In this document: positions 1-11,253 of the stretch, piece by piece
How the letters are laid out: every line of letters begins with the position of its first letter
Position numbering within the stretch: the first letter of the stretch is position 1
NCBI GenBank assembly: GCA_021292165.1
Contig: CM037877.1
Coordinates: 218,839,350 to 218,903,349 of the forward strand
Direction of reading: 5' to 3'
Source: Shinisaurus crocodilurus
Lineage: Eukaryota > Chordata > Lepidosauria > Squamata > Shinisauridae
Length of the DNA: 64,000 nucleotides
Position numbers and translations under genes: made by a program
Notes under the pieces: model-generated
The model's input: only the letters and a program-made list of their open reading frames with translations
Databases searched by the model: none
What the model was told of the DNA's origin: nothing

Positions 1-680
1 CTCCAGCTGTTTCTCCCGAGCCCCCTAAGACAGAGCTTTGTTCACTAAATGGTCTTCCCTGCTTCCCCTAAGCAAGCCTGCTGCTTCTGTATGTGGTATT
101 GGGGAGTGGGGAGAAACCATCTTGTCCTTAACTTCAGGCGGCAAAATGTCTTGGGAATGGCCCTGGGTCCAATTCAGTCTGTGCTGTGCTACATACTGCT
201 GGTTGCTGATTAGAAATGGAACAAAAACAAACTAATTCCAAAAAGGCTTGTTACTAAAGCTTTTGGCAATCTCTGCATTGGTCTAAAACTAAAAGGAAGT
301 GGGCATGCCCTGCTGTGCCACTGACGCCCCCTTCCCCCATGTGGGCAATGACTATTCAACAAAACGTGTAAGAAACCATTCCACCCAGAACCTCCCACAA
401 ACCAAGTGTAATTTTGTATACTTCAGTGACATGAGGAATGGGCAAAACTGTCAAGGGACTGTCTGTCTTAAACTATACATGATCATTATGGCCAAGCTGG
501 AGGTTAACATAAATTTTTTGTTTGCAGTTTCTTGGATCATGGTTAAGGAAATATTTTCCAAAATTAAAAAAAAAAACTGTTTTCAGGTCAGCTGAACAAC
601 ATATTAACTTGGAACAAATCTAAAGCAGTCTAACAGCATAAGCAAGACCTCCCTAGGGCCCAAGAAGAGGACAACCAGCT
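1..680. other. Unassigned sequence
   Basis: I see no recognisable gene or repeat here. Short open frames exist on both strands but show no family motif, and none has a convincing splice context. The first TAFA3 coding exon was looked for here and not found. Confidence 0.4.
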
Positions 681-906
681 AGCCAGTGTGGCGTAGTGGT
701 GAGAGTGTTGGAATGGGACTCGGGAGATCCGGGTTCTAGTCCCCGCTCAGCCATGAAACTCACTGGGTGACTTTGGGCCAGTCACTGACTCTCAGCCTAA
801 CCTACCTCACAGGGTTGTTGTGAGGATAAAATTGAGAGGAGGATTATGTAAGCCACCTTGGGTTCCTTGAAGGAAAAAAGTGGGGTATAAATATATTAAA
901 TAAATA
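681..906 (+). mobile_element. MIR-like tRNA-derived SINE, near full length
   Basis: An RNA polymerase III type head carries an A-box-like GGCGTAGTGG and a B-box-like GGTTCTAGTCC. It is followed by a MIR/CORE-like body (CTCACAGGGTTGTTGTGAGG) and a tail reading GGGGTATAAATATATTAAAT that resembles the end of the L2 LINEs of this window. The body is shared with copies at 4675, 12190 (minus), 55328 (minus) and 62384 (minus). I see no clear target duplication. Confidence 0.8.
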
Positions 907-964
907 GCAGGCCTGGTGTTTATTCAGCTCCCAGGACAACTCTTATCAGGGTTTAGAAGTGAAC

Positions 965-1045
965 TATAGTCCACAAAAGGTTATGCCATAATAATAAATG
1001 TGTTAGTCTTTAAGGTGTTACAAGACTCTGTTTTTTTTTCCTTAG
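965..1045 (+). repeat. Fragment of an interspersed repeat
   Basis: The segment around GTTAGTCTTTAAGGTG followed by a T run resembles the end of the repeat at 28040-28335. The family is common in reptile sequence, but I cannot name it with certainty. Confidence 0.4.
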
Positions 1046-1127
1046 TAGGAGTAGAGGTAAACAAAAACAAAAAATCAGCAGCAAAGATAATGGGTGTGGA
1101 ATTCTTCTTAACATGCTAATCCTATTG

Positions 1128-1560
1128 CCAGAGTCTTGGTTGCGAGTGTATGGGTGAGATAAAGAAGAGTCAGACACAGAGTATATGGTTTCAAATCAGG
1201 GCCACATTTATTGAATTGAAGATCTGTGAAGGGCGAAGGGCGGTACTAACCTAGCCCGGCCATTGGAAAAAACCAATATTCGGGCAAATACATCCTAACC
1301 GCACCGGAGGCGGGTTGGTCCGCCCCCGGCCAGTTGCCCTCCATGTGGAGCTGGAGGGCTTTACCATCGTCACCTTACTTTGACGCCTCCAGGCACCCAA
1401 TGTAGGCGAGAAAGGCAAAACCCCAAAGACGTCCCAATCTCCCTCCTGGCAAGCCTCAGGGCATTAGCGAGGGCAGCCTTGGGTAAACGTCAGTCACCTT
1501 GAAAGGTGCCACTGGATGATCCCCGGCCCCAGATGAGGGGCCCGTGGAAGTCTGTAGTGT
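1128..1560 (-). mobile_element. Possible solo LTR or LTR-like fragment
   Basis: Read on the minus strand there is an AATAAA (1207-1212) followed by a GT- and CT-rich stretch ending near CTCGCAACCA, as in an R-U5 region. The upstream part is GC-rich with CpGs (about 1240-1560). GC content differs sharply from the AT-rich flanks. There is no internal coding region and no certain target duplication, so both ends are approximate. It could be another retroelement type. Confidence 0.35.
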
Positions 1561-2865
1561 AATGGCACAATTTGTAGACTCAGAGTTGCTCATTCTCTAG
1601 TTATGAGTCCCTCTTTCAAAGTGTGTTCTCTATTTGTACTCATACCCCCAGAGTGATAGGCCAGACCTCATGAAGAAAACATGATAGTCACTTGAGTCTG
1701 TGCAAGGATCAATAGTACAAAAGGTGAATCCCTTCCAATGCCCCCCCCCCCCAACACTTCTAGGTAGAATCTCCTTTCTCCAAAGGAATGAAAAATTACA
1801 GGCAAGTTAGCAACCAATGCTTTCCTCTGGAAGCAAAACCATTGGGAGCGGTCAGCTATCAGGATTGAACTATGTCGAACAATTGGAGGTTTTATCTCTT
1901 GCTTTCATCAGATTAACAGATCAACCGATTTAAAAACAAATACAACAATCTAACAATGTCACTTATACTTTGTGACTTTTAAAGGGAAATAGTTATTACT
2001 TCAGACTAAGTAAAGACTAAGAACATTGCTTTTCCCACCTCACCTGCCCCCCTGCAATCATACTATTGTCATTGAAAAGTTGCCTGGGGAATTTTCAAAC
2101 TGTGACTAAAATGTAGGATGCAATTTTGCAGGAAGGTCTGAAACACAGTGTCTGGATTATCAAGCTACATCTCAGTCGTTACACCATTATGATCTTCATT
2201 GAACAACCCCTTTTACAAGCTGTACTTCCAATTAAGATCATATTTCAAATCCACATTTTAAATTTTCTGTTAATAAACTAGGCCATTTACACATGTGGTG
2301 TTTTAAATTGGTTTCTGCATTCCCCACATAATACGAGTGGAAAGCCTGCATTGAGTAGTTGGTACATTTTGATTTAAAAATAGCTTCCTACTGCCTTTTA
2401 TATGCTGCATTGCATTAACATTTGGAAGTGACATATTCTACACAAAAGAATGTAGTCAGTGACACTTGCAAAACTGCACTTAGTTGATTAATCAAACCAG
2501 CCATTTAATTAATAGGTTCAGCTCTGGTAATGTTTAGTATTTTTCCTGGTGTCATCTCACAGAATAGTTCCCTGAGACTTGAGTACCAGATTTTTTTCAT
2601 AAGAAAAGTCTATTTCTAATTCTCATAATAGCAAAGGAAAGTTTAAGAATGTGAATGATTTCTTTGAGAGTACAGTCAAATGTTTAGCAAAAGCATGTGT
2701 TACAGTCCTCCCAGAACTGTACCGCTTATAATGTAATGTGTGTGTGTGTGGGGGGGGGTTGTTGTTGCACATTCGAATGCTTGCTTATGTCAAAAACTCC
2801 CAGAACATTGAAAGCTATCATGGCACATACAATTCTTCTTCCTGATGTGCTTCACTAAGTAGCTG
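1561..2865. other. AT-rich stretch without recognised genes
   Basis: Apart from a run of twelve C (1741-1752) and a short (TG)n plus G run near 2738-2758, I see no repeat family or coding signal. Confidence 0.5.
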
Positions 2866-3066
2866 CTTAGGAGCATGGAAGCTGCCTTATACTGAGTCAG
2901 ACTATTGGTCCATCTAGCCCAGTATTGTCAACACTGATTGGCAGCAGTGGCTCTCCATGGTTTCAGGCAGGGGTTTTTTTTCCAGCCCTACCTGGAGATG
3001 CCAGGGATTGAACCTGGGGCCCTCTGCATGCAAAGCATGTGCTCTACCACTGAGCTACAGGGGCCC
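2866..3066 (-). mobile_element. tRNA-derived SINE with CR1-like tail
   Basis: On the minus strand the head has an A box (TAGCTCAGTGG) and a B box (GGTTCAATCCC), spaced as in a tRNA gene. The far end reads (plus strand) GGTCCATCTAGCCCAGTATT, which resembles the terminal part of the CR1-like LINE ends at 43060-43250 and 58150-58305. That suggests mobilisation by that LINE. Other copies are at 10131, 21670 (partial) and 32420 (minus). Confidence 0.8.
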
Positions 3067-3099
3067 TCCCCAGATTTGTTCCTAGGCACAAATTAAACT

Positions 3100-3360
3100 G
3101 CTAGTTTTGACATATCAAGCCCTAAGTGGTCTGGGACCTAGGTGTCTTGAAGGACTGCCTGATCTCATACAAACTTGCCCAATTGCTAAGATTTTCCATC
3201 AGTCACTTCCATCAGAGCACCTTTGGAGGTTATGTTGGTAGGTACCAGCGGCAGGGCCTTTTCTGTGATGGTGCCTTGTTTGTAGAATAGTCCCCATGCC
3301 TATCTACCTGATGCCCTCTCTGGCTTTTAGAGGCCAAGTAAAAACCATTCTTTTAACCAT
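3100..3360 (+). mobile_element. L2-type LINE 3' fragment, decayed
   Basis: The stretch around GGCAGGGCCTTTTCTGTG and the following GTAGAATAG..CCCC resembles the C-terminal coding end of L2 ORF2 as seen at 45280-45400, but with many changes. No frame stays open. Confidence 0.55.
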
Positions 3361-3574
3361 AGGTGCTTCTAGACAAGACTTTTACTATGCCGTTGCCTCA
3401 TTCACAGAATTTTATAGTGTGGGGGGTCCAGACATTATCATCTTCCACTTGTAGCCTTCTTGTATTTTCTTCTGTTTGTTTGTTTTTTCCTTATCACAAA
3501 AAAAAAAAAATCCATTAAGAAGGAAAACACAGAATAGCTTGGTAGTGCTAGGAGCCATCCATCTAGAAGCACCC
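3361..3574. mobile_element. Possible small DNA element with inverted termini
   Basis: The left end AGGTGCTTCTAGA (3361-3373) is nearly the reverse complement of the right end TCTAGAAGCACCC (3562-3574). The interior is T-rich with an A run. I see no clean target duplication, so this is a foldback candidate only. Confidence 0.4.
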
Positions 3575-4674
3575 TTGTGCATTTAGTGGGCATTTCATCA
3601 TGGCTATCATTTTCGTTTTGCTGCTGCCCCTGCAGTTGGGTCATAGTTATTGTTTGTTTGTTTCTTTATGGCTGTGTTCTGCTTATTTTTTATATTGATT
3701 TTTATTATGCTTTTGTTTCAAATAATTGCGGTAAACTACCTTGCAGTCTACAGTTTAAAGACAGAGAAGAAATATTTTAGATAAATAGCTTTCCATACCT
3801 AGAGAGTGTTTGGTGTGAAGGTCCATCCAGATACGTATGTCTTTTCTCCACTTGCATTTTGAAATGGCAGAGTTCTGGATACCTATATTGCTTTGCATCC
3901 TTCTTGACTCACACTCATGATGACAGCAGAAGCTGCTAAGGCACCATTTCCAATACAAATGCTCCTTATTGTTATATCAGTAAATAATTAGCACCGTGGA
4001 AGAAGAATGGCATCTAATATTCTACCCCAGATGTTTATTTAAATTGAGCATCTGTCAAACTGCAGATTAGAGCCATGCAGCTGAGTGAAAGAATTTCCAC
4101 ACCATCAAACACCCTTTTCCCAGACAAGATAACATAACCTGTCCTGTAATAAACAGTTAATGCACAGCACTGCATCATAGTACTACAGTCTCAAATCTGG
4201 GTATTTTATGAATCTCTTGTGCATTTTCACAAGACCAACAAGAGGTGGAGCTCATCTCAGGTCATCTTTATCTAAATGGTAGCACTCTTGCCTACTTTAA
4301 GGGTGAACACCAGAATAACTGTTCAACAACATCAGAAAACAAAAAGCATTTGATGTATTACTCAATCAAAATAAAGGCTAAAATGCTTTGTGAACCATCC
4401 TAATTTCCAGGTACTAAGTGTTCGAAAGAGCTGCTCTTAAAGGCTCTTTTGACTAAATACTTACCGGTAAATAATTAACCACTTTAGAAGCAGCATGTGA
4501 GATCCCTTGAATCAACATGAGTGTGTAAACCTTATTGTAGAGCAAAACAGAACAAATGCACAATTTTTTGTCTCTAATCTTTAATAAAATATCACACCAC
4601 TTTAGAGCACTTGCTTGATCTTCTTAATTTCAAAGCAGTCTTAATGTTTTAACATGCTTGTCAAAATTATAGTT
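3575..4674. other. AT-rich stretch without recognised features
   Basis: No coding, RNA or repeat signal that I can support. Open frames here are short and have no recognisable motif. Confidence 0.45.
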
Positions 4675-4798
4675 TAGCCTAACCTACCTCACAGGGTTGT
4701 TGTGAGGATAAAATGGAGAGGAGGAGGAGGATTATGTAAGCCGCCTTGGGTTCCTTGCAGGAAAAAAGGCGAGGTATACATATAATAAATAAATAAAT
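4675..4798 (+). mobile_element. MIR-like SINE, 5'-truncated copy
   Basis: Begins inside the body (CCTAACCTACCTCACAGGG), keeps a short (GAG)n run and ends in an ATAAATAAATAAAT tail. Same family as the copy at 681. Confidence 0.75.
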
Positions 4799-5076
4799 TG
4801 CTTATGGAATGCTTTTTAAATGGCTATTTGGTTTAAGAATGAGTGAATCCTTCAAATAAATTAATAGCAATTACAAACCTGTATTTGTCATTGCCACCAC
4901 CCCCCACACCCACCCAATCTTTGCTGTTAAGGCCTAGTCGGAACTAGTCACTTGACAGGAATATGAAATCATAATGAGATGGATCTAATGGTGGCTTTGC
5001 TTTAGTAGAAAGAACTTATACTCACACAAAGCAGGGCATCCAATTTTCACCAGCACCTCCCACCAGCTGTTCCTGG
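4799..5076. other. Unassigned sequence
   Basis: Nothing recognised except a short C/A-rich run near 4894-4912. Confidence 0.4.
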
Positions 5077-5758
5077 CAGGGATGTTGAAGAGTCCTTGGT
5101 CTCGAGTCCCGAGTCTTTGGACCCGAGTCTCGAGTCCAAGTCCAAGTCCTTGGTCCAAAATGGTGACTCACGAGTCCCGAGTCACTCCCAAAGCTGACTC
5201 CCCGAGTCCCTATTAAAATCAATGGGTTCTTTTCCCAACAAAATAAGGCTACTTCAGATGTGTGGCTTAAATAAATTCTAGGCACAAGTGTGCCTTTTTA
5301 TCTCAAAACTCTGCCACTGATTTTGACAAGAACAGACCAGGCAGACAAACCCAAAATAACCAGGCAGGCAGAGGAGGCAGGGAACCCCAAAGCAGGCAGG
5401 CAGAGGCGTTTGTCTTGGACAATTCAAACTGTAGAACTGCACTGGTTAAGAAGAGACCAGGCAGGCAGAGGAGGCAGGGAACCCCAAACAGGCAGGCAGA
5501 GGCAGCCAAACCCAAAATGTCTGAAAGGTTGCATTAGGAAAATGATTTTAAAAAATAAACTTGGATTGTTACTGCAACTAGGTCCAGACAGCAGCTGCAG
5601 GTGGCATCAAGCAGGGATGTTGACGAGTCCTTGGTCTCGAGTCCCGAGTCGAGTCTCGAGTCCCATTAAAAATATTGGGACTCGAGTGCGACTCGAGTCA
5701 GAGGGGGGACTCAGTCCGACTCACGAGTCGAATCCTGGAGTCCGAGTCCCCATCCCTG
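5077..5758. mobile_element. GAGTC-rich hAT-type non-autonomous element, copy A
   Basis: The element starts with CAGGGATG and ends with CATCCCTG, the terminal pattern of many hAT elements. Its flanks (5077-5220 and 5613-5758) are packed with GAGTC/GACTC and CTCGAG units in both orientations. The interior (5320-5520) has repeated AGGCAGGCAGAGG units. A second CAGGGATG terminus at 5612-5619 makes the last 146 bp look like a complete short element of its own. It pairs with copy B at 48819-49625. No clear 8-bp target duplication is visible here. It has no transposase frame. Confidence 0.75.
5612..5758. repeat. Short GAGTC-rich terminal unit inside copy A
   Basis: About 146 bp bounded by CAGGGATG and CATCCCTG with dense GACTCGAGTC palindromes. 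A unit of the same size closes copy B (49480-49625). Confidence 0.65.
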
Positions 5759-5911
5759 GTAGGGATGTAACCACTCGCCTCGAGCGGGCGTAGCAGGCCA
5801 AAATCGGCCCCGCTCACGCCCGCCAGAGACTCGCTTTGATATAAGAGTGTTTTGGATTACAAGCACGGTTCTGGAACGAATTATGCTTGCAATCCAAGGT
5901 ATTACTGTATA
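5759..5911 (-). mobile_element. Tigger-like DNA transposon terminal fragment
   Basis: The right end reads CTTGCAATCCAAGGTATTACTG followed by TA, with an interior like AACGAATTATGCTTGCA, the style of Tigger/pogo-type elements. It is the reverse-oriented relative of the left half of the element at 11983-12515, including the CTCGAGCGGGCG segment. Only one terminus remains. Confidence 0.65.
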
Positions 5912-5929
5912 TGGCTATGCTTGGCCTTT

Positions 5930-6155
5930 GACCTGCTATGAAGGCTTTCATTGAAATATCTTTATTAATGTCCTGCCATCCTTCATCTCTTCCCTCCTCC
6001 CCTTCACCTTGCCCTAACTCACTACAATTAGACTGCAGTCTCCTTTGGGCAGGGACTTGTCTCTTGCTCATGCTAGTTGGTAAAGCGCCATGTGCATGGA
6101 TGGAAATAATAATAGTCTGTATTAAAAATAAACATAATGGTTTTTCAGTCAATTA
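5930..6155 (+). mobile_element. LINE-type 3' tail fragment
   Basis: The segment GCAGGGACTTGTCT followed by GTAAAGCGCCATGTGCATGG and an AATAATAATA-like end resembles tails of L2/CR1-like LINEs in vertebrates. The precise family is not resolved. Confidence 0.45.
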
Positions 6156-6267
6156 ATTAATTAAAGCAACAAATTAAATTGCCTCAAAAGCAGATTGGCT
6201 GACACCTCTCTAAAACCCATGAACTGGAGCAAACCACAGTAAACATAAGAGCTAGATAAATTTTGAA

Positions 6268-6294
6268 CTATATATATATATATATATATATATG
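6268..6294. repeat. (TA)n microsatellite
   Basis: Uninterrupted alternating T and A. Confidence 0.9.
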
Positions 6295-6798
6295 AGCTTT
6301 AAAAAAAATCAGTTATAACAAAAACAAAAAAGAGGACTTCCGGGGGAACATGGAGCTTTGAAAGCCGCACAGAAATTCTGTGGGCAGCTGGTACAGCGTT
6401 TCCTGGCCAGAGAATGTCTCAGGCTGTGGGATCTACTTCTCATTAGAGAAGCGAAGATCTGAGGTTACCCCCAAATTATCTCATAGGGTAATAAATCGCT
6501 TTTTGTGTGTCTTATGACGGATAAAGGCGGTTGGTGACCTGAGGTGGGGGAAAACGGCGCTGCTTCCAGAGACCGGTTTTACCGATCATCAGAAGTTTGC
6601 ATGTTCGCTTCCAAAATAAAGGAGTACATCTGGAGTGGCTAATTTGGAATCTTTCGGCAGCAGAGTGGGATTTATAATTAACTGTAAGTAGACTATGTTT
6701 ATCTGGGAGGCGAAAAAGATAAGAGAGGAAACCTGAAAGGAGGTCTATAAATCTTATATGTTTGGAAGCGTCTTGGAAATATCTATACGCAAGGCAAG

Positions 6799-7245
6799 AT
6801 GTTTGCAGTTGCAGCATTCTTAAACCTGTGGAATGAAATGGAGAGAGAAATTCTAAACAGATTGGAAATAAGAATCCAGGCTTTGAACGTAAATCTGAAA
6901 GTGGATCAATCAGAAGAACAACGTAAGATGGATTTCTTTACAGGACCGGCAGAGGAGAAGACAGAAGAAGTAAATAAGGACTTGGGAAACCTACCAGAAA
7001 TTCACAGAGACCTTGAAGTTTTAATTAGTTTGAATTGGCACGAGAAGACAGTTCAGGAAGAAGTTGTGACGCACTTTTTAAAATCTAAGATGGCGGAGCC
7101 GGAGATCGGTATGCAGGAGCCCACAAAACAACAGAACAAGCTGATCGGTATGCAGGAGCCCACAAAACAAAAGAACAAGCTGATTTCATTCTTGGTTCAA
7201 AACCTGGAACTTAATGACTACCCCTTTGACAGAGGAAAGCAATGA
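6799..7245 (+). pseudogene. L1-like ORF1 N-terminal remnant (148 aa)
   Basis: An open frame of 148 codons begins MFAVAAFLNLWNEMEREI and is rich in E, K, N and L, with a likely coiled coil over residues 10-80. That is how L1 ORF1 proteins begin. Those proteins trimerise by a coiled coil and bind LINE RNA through an RRM and a C-terminal domain. The RRM and C-terminal domains are absent here, since full ORF1 proteins are roughly twice this length. Residues about 103-128 are a 13-residue tandem repeat (IGMQEPTKQ-x-NKL). The frame ends within the element and is followed directly by 3' UTR-like DNA. It is unlikely to be a host gene. Confidence 0.55.
7105..7182 (+). repeat. Two 39-bp tandem units in the ORF1 remnant
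   Basis: Units 7105-7143 and 7144-7182 differ at one base in the visible comparison (CAACAG versus CAAAAG). The length, a multiple of three, keeps the frame open. Confidence 0.9.
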
Positions 7246-8162
7246 AAGGGACTATCTTCATGGTCTTTTATTGGCAAAAGATAAAGGGTTGATGTATACT
7301 GAACTACATGTCTGGTTGGAATATAAATAATCTTTTGATTTTAAATATTAATGGCAAAGGTAAAGGGATTGCTTATATGACTTATTTGAATTTTAAATAT
7401 TAATGGTGATGTAAGAGAAATTATTATAATTAAGGTATAATTATATTTGGTCTGTTTGGAAACATTTATTTAAATAATAATAATAATTTGTTGTTGTTGT
7501 TGGGGGTGTTGTTTTGTGGAGGCTTTGAAGTATTAAAGGGGAAGGTCTTTTGTTTTTTTGTTCTATAAGTAGCATGATGGCTTATGTGCTTCTGCTGTTC
7601 TGTCAGACGTCACTTATTTCTTAATTTTTTAGACTTATCTTTCTTTTCTTTTAAAAAAATATATCTTGGAGATTAAAAGTGAAGGAATTTCTGCTTAGAT
7701 AGAAAGGAATAATGAGTAATTGTAATAATACAAATGTGTTGATTCGATGGTTAGGTACTAGAGAGTGCAGGAGCGGTGGAAATACAAAATGCTTTTGGAA
7801 TGTGGTCATTTGCTAATTAGTTTATAGTTACTTTTTACTTTTGGGATTCTTAATATACTGTATTTTGGAATTGAAAACACTATTTAATGAAACTATAGGT
7901 TTTCTTTTTTGGAGTATCCATAAATGTTGAATTTAATAGATTAAATAGTTGATGTTTATTGGGGGAGAGTGGAGACTTCTGGTGTTTGTTCCTTTTAGGG
8001 TTCTTTTTTGCCATAACTGGAAGTGATTTTTTGTTAACAGAAAAGATTTTAAGATTAACTGTGGTTGATTAAGCTGTGGAGAAGATTGGAAGTCCATTAT
8101 TGTGTTTGTGTTTGTTTGTTTGTTTTATTATGAATTAAAAAAAAAAATAAAAGTTTAAAAAA

Positions 8163-10130
8163 AAAAAAGAGGGAGAAACAGTGACAATGGCAACAAAATA
8201 TAGCAAACAAAAAGTCATGTCCATTCGCAGTAACATTTTACAATGCCAATAATTAAAAAAACAAAAGTAAGAAGGAAAAAAGGGGGGAAGGAACTCTACA
8301 CTTCTGTTTTAAATATATACATTGATTTAAGCAGTCCATATATCTAAATAAGCATCCTTACAAAATATATAAGCTTGGTGTCATGTTTTCCAGCCTTGAA
8401 ACCCCCCCCCCCCGTAACGTGGAGAAGGAATCAGAGGGGGAAGAGGTTTCATCCCGTAACCAATTATCTGCTATTCTGGGGCCTTCCAGGCCAGAGTATG
8501 TGGCTTTACTATTTACTAGACTTCTTGGACTCTGAGGGCATTCTTCTGATGCAGTTCTCACTGCCCAACACTGTAGGAGCCAGCAGCTCCAGAATCTGGC
8601 AGTGGCCCTTTAAGAAGCAGACAGCTTCTCAGAGTGGCTGGGGTTAACAGCAGGTCCAGACCTGCCAGCCTTCATAAAGCTTCAGAAGGCCTCTGCACGT
8701 TGCTGAGACAACTGCTCTTGTTGAATGAGTTCCTGCCCATACTTGCCACAGTGATCTGTCCAGGGTCTTAACAGGCCTGATCTGACCTCATTGGACATGA
8801 TCTTACTTTACCAGAGGTGATTTGGCCCTTCCAGTGCCACAGCTACAACCCAGTTTCCCCTAGGAGCCCTAAGTTGAGCTAGGACAGGACACTTACTGCT
8901 TTTGACCTTAGGCTACAGATCATTTTGGACTGAGGTGATACTGACACTATCTATAGATGAACTTGCTGAAGAATGCTGCAGCAATGAGAAGCAAAAAAGT
9001 AAAAAGTTAAATTTAACTAGCGGGGAGGAAATGTTGAGAAGAACCATCAAAGTGACTCAGAAAATACAGGGAGTTTGAAAGAATGGACAGAACATTTCAG
9101 CCAAACTTGTCTGTCATCTGAACAATGGCCCCAAATATTCCAAAGGAGCCTCTGAAGAGCTTTTTTACAAGGTCTGCAGGGGAATGAGGTGGGAAAATTG
9201 GACGCAATTATCTTCCTCACTGATCAGCCAGTGGGCAGCAGAGAGTACAGAAAGAAAAGAGGTTGGAAGGTGCACGTAATCACCACTGATGTTGTCTGGC
9301 TTTAGCTCTAATACAGAAAAGGGCTACCAATTCTATACAAGGTATTTCCTTTGTATCTCCTGCACAATAGTATAGAAGCTCCTTCATTAACATTTTCTAT
9401 CAAGATTGCTTTGACGGCAGGTTACAATATCCTGCTTTTAAACATTTAAGGCTGTGTCCTCAAGGAGTAGGTCTAATGCTTCAGAAGTTTACCAAAAGCT
9501 CCTCCCAGTATATTGCTCCTTGCCTCCCCAAACTGTTGCTTATTAGATTATAGAGAACTGATAAGCAGTGGTTTAAACAGAATGCCTACAAAAATCAGCG
9601 GAAGCATCCAGATGATTCAGCAATGCAATTCTAAAACTATGAAACAGACTGGTTTCAGTAACTATTTCAAAACTAGAACTTCATACGTTCAGTGTTTGCT
9701 TGTGTTTTCAAAATAAACAGAGCACGGCTACATGAGATTCAACATTTCCCCCTAAAGTAAGTGGATTTTGTTTGTTTGGGTTGCTATAATCCAAGAAACC
9801 TTTAGCTTTTGATAACAACCTGAAAATCGGTGGAAACAAATGCTTTTCATCAATGACCCTGCATGGTGCAAACCAAAAACCAGTCATAAATGCAAGCACA
9901 TGTCCAGAAAGAGAGAACAGTTTTAAAATGAATCACTCCGTGATTGACTAATCACAGGCATCCTATTTGAATTTGTGATCCACAGATATGCATGGACAAT
10001 ATGCAGCCCATAATTTGCTACTGAGCCTTAAAAAAAAAAAGCCAAAGATTTCACAACTCTCCTGATATCAAGGTTTGACCAAGACAGTTAAGGTGTATAT
10101 CTGCCATTACTCCTCCCATAAAGGCTGGAA
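8163..10130. other. Stretch without recognised genes
   Basis: There is a run of C at 8402-8414. The 8580-9000 part looks like old repeat sequence but I could not place it. I see no coding motif. Confidence 0.4.
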
Positions 10131-10323
10131 CGACTGTAGTGCAGTGATAGAGCACAAACTTTGCATACAGAAAGTCCCAGGTTCTATCCCTGACATCTCC
10201 AGGAAGGGCTGGAAAAGACTCCTGCCTGCCTGAAATTCTGGAGAGCCACTGCAAGTCAGTGCAGTACACCATACTGAGCTAGATGGATCAGTGGTCTGAC
10301 ATGGTATAAAGCAGCTTCCTTTA
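10131..10323 (+). mobile_element. tRNA-derived SINE with CR1-like tail
   Basis: It has a decayed A box near GTAGTGCAGTGATAGAGC and a B-box-like GGTTCTATCCC. The end reads GAGCTAGATGGATCAGTGG then GTATAAAGCAGCTTCCTT, as expected for the plus-strand version of the copy at 2866. Confidence 0.8.
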
Positions 10324-10518
10324 TTTCTAAAGGCTTATGGGCAAGTAATTGCTGTCCAGTTTGGGTCCAGTGGGACCCAGCAAATCTAAACCCTGTTTGA
10401 TCTTCATCAGTACCATAGAAGAGAGCGCAGCTGCATAGATATGGGAGAGATCCAGTGGCCAGAAAAGATTTTCTAAACCTTGAGACTCCAAAGCTCTGAC
10501 ACTCAGAATTAAGCTGGG

Positions 10519-10602
10519 ACTCTATGCACACTTACCGGGGAGTAAGTCCCATTGAACTCAGTAGAAGTTACTTCTAGGTAAATATGCAGAAGATCAGGCT
10601 AT
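10519..10602. mobile_element. Short foldback MITE
   Basis: ACTTACCGGGGAGTAAGTCC and the mirrored AGTTACTTCTAGGTAA.. ATGC form an imperfect inverted repeat. The same family appears at 38180-38280 and 50540-50615. It is a common short palindromic repeat in reptile DNA, not named here. Confidence 0.55.
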
Positions 10603-11253
10603 TAAAGAATAATCCATTACAAGAATCTGCATACCCAGAGAAGTCCGTGGCTCAGAGCCAATGTAGGTTCTGCATTACTACCAGTTCCATTTAGGTTTAT
10701 TTATTGTTATTTCATGGACGTTTTCTACTAATGAACCATCACTTTCATTTCTGCCCATAATAATTACACAATTACCTATCCTGGAAGCATTTAGTAATAA
10801 CATTCCTGGCCATAAATTTGACTCTCTTTCTTTAAATACCATCATAACTCAGTTTTAACGAAAGCTTGAATCCTTTTTTGATACGCAAAAGAAAATGGAC
10901 TTTAGTGGAAGTAGAGAAGAAGCAACTTGTTACACAGTAAATGTCCCTGACTCTTTTCTCCATGGTTAATGAGATTTAGTGTGTAATCAGAATAAATGAT
11001 GACCCTTTAGATTTGGTTAATTGTGGATGTTGGCATGGGCTCTAACTGAACATGTGCTCATGAGGATTACAGAAAACCACAAGGAAGTCAGTGAAACCTG
11101 TAGTTTTCCAAAGTGGGATGTCTAGCCTCTTGTGAGTATTGGTGTGAGGTGAAATGAGAGTATTGCAGCTGGTCACTCTGTAATAGCAACATGGACCTGA
11201 CAGAAAAGAATAACCATCAGTTCAGACAATCTTCCAAATAACGGTTTGGGCTG
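10603..11253. other. Unassigned sequence
   Basis: AT-rich, no gene or repeat family recognised. Confidence 0.4.

Larger units (their letters stand above)
6335..8162 (+). mobile_element. L1-like element reduced to 5' UTR, ORF1 piece and 3' UTR
   Basis: The element starts at GACTTCCGGG and ends in an A-rich tail (8135-8168). It contains an ORF1-like frame (6799-7245), then about 800 bp of AT-rich 3' sequence with no reverse transcriptase. The 3' end, around GATTGGAAGTCCATT, is shared with the minus-strand fragment at 55085-55265, so the family is dispersed. A candidate target duplication (AAAAAAGAG) flanks it but merges with the A tail. It is either an internally deleted L1 or an ORF1-only element of the HAL1 kind. 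The assignment to L1 rests on layout and the poly(A) tail, not on sequence search. Confidence 0.6.

Noticed and set aside
38..235. Possible TAFA3 signal-peptide exon in the first open frame
   Set aside because: It lacks an N-terminal hydrophobic run of the right kind and does not end at a donor in the required phase.
2866..3066. tRNA gene on the minus strand
   Set aside because: A and B boxes are present but no full cloverleaf can be drawn, and the same sequence recurs with a LINE-like tail. It is a SINE.
5290..5793. 167-codon open frame
   Set aside because: It is produced by the AGGCAGGCAGAGG and GAGTC repeats of a hAT element. The same frame type recurs in the second copy.
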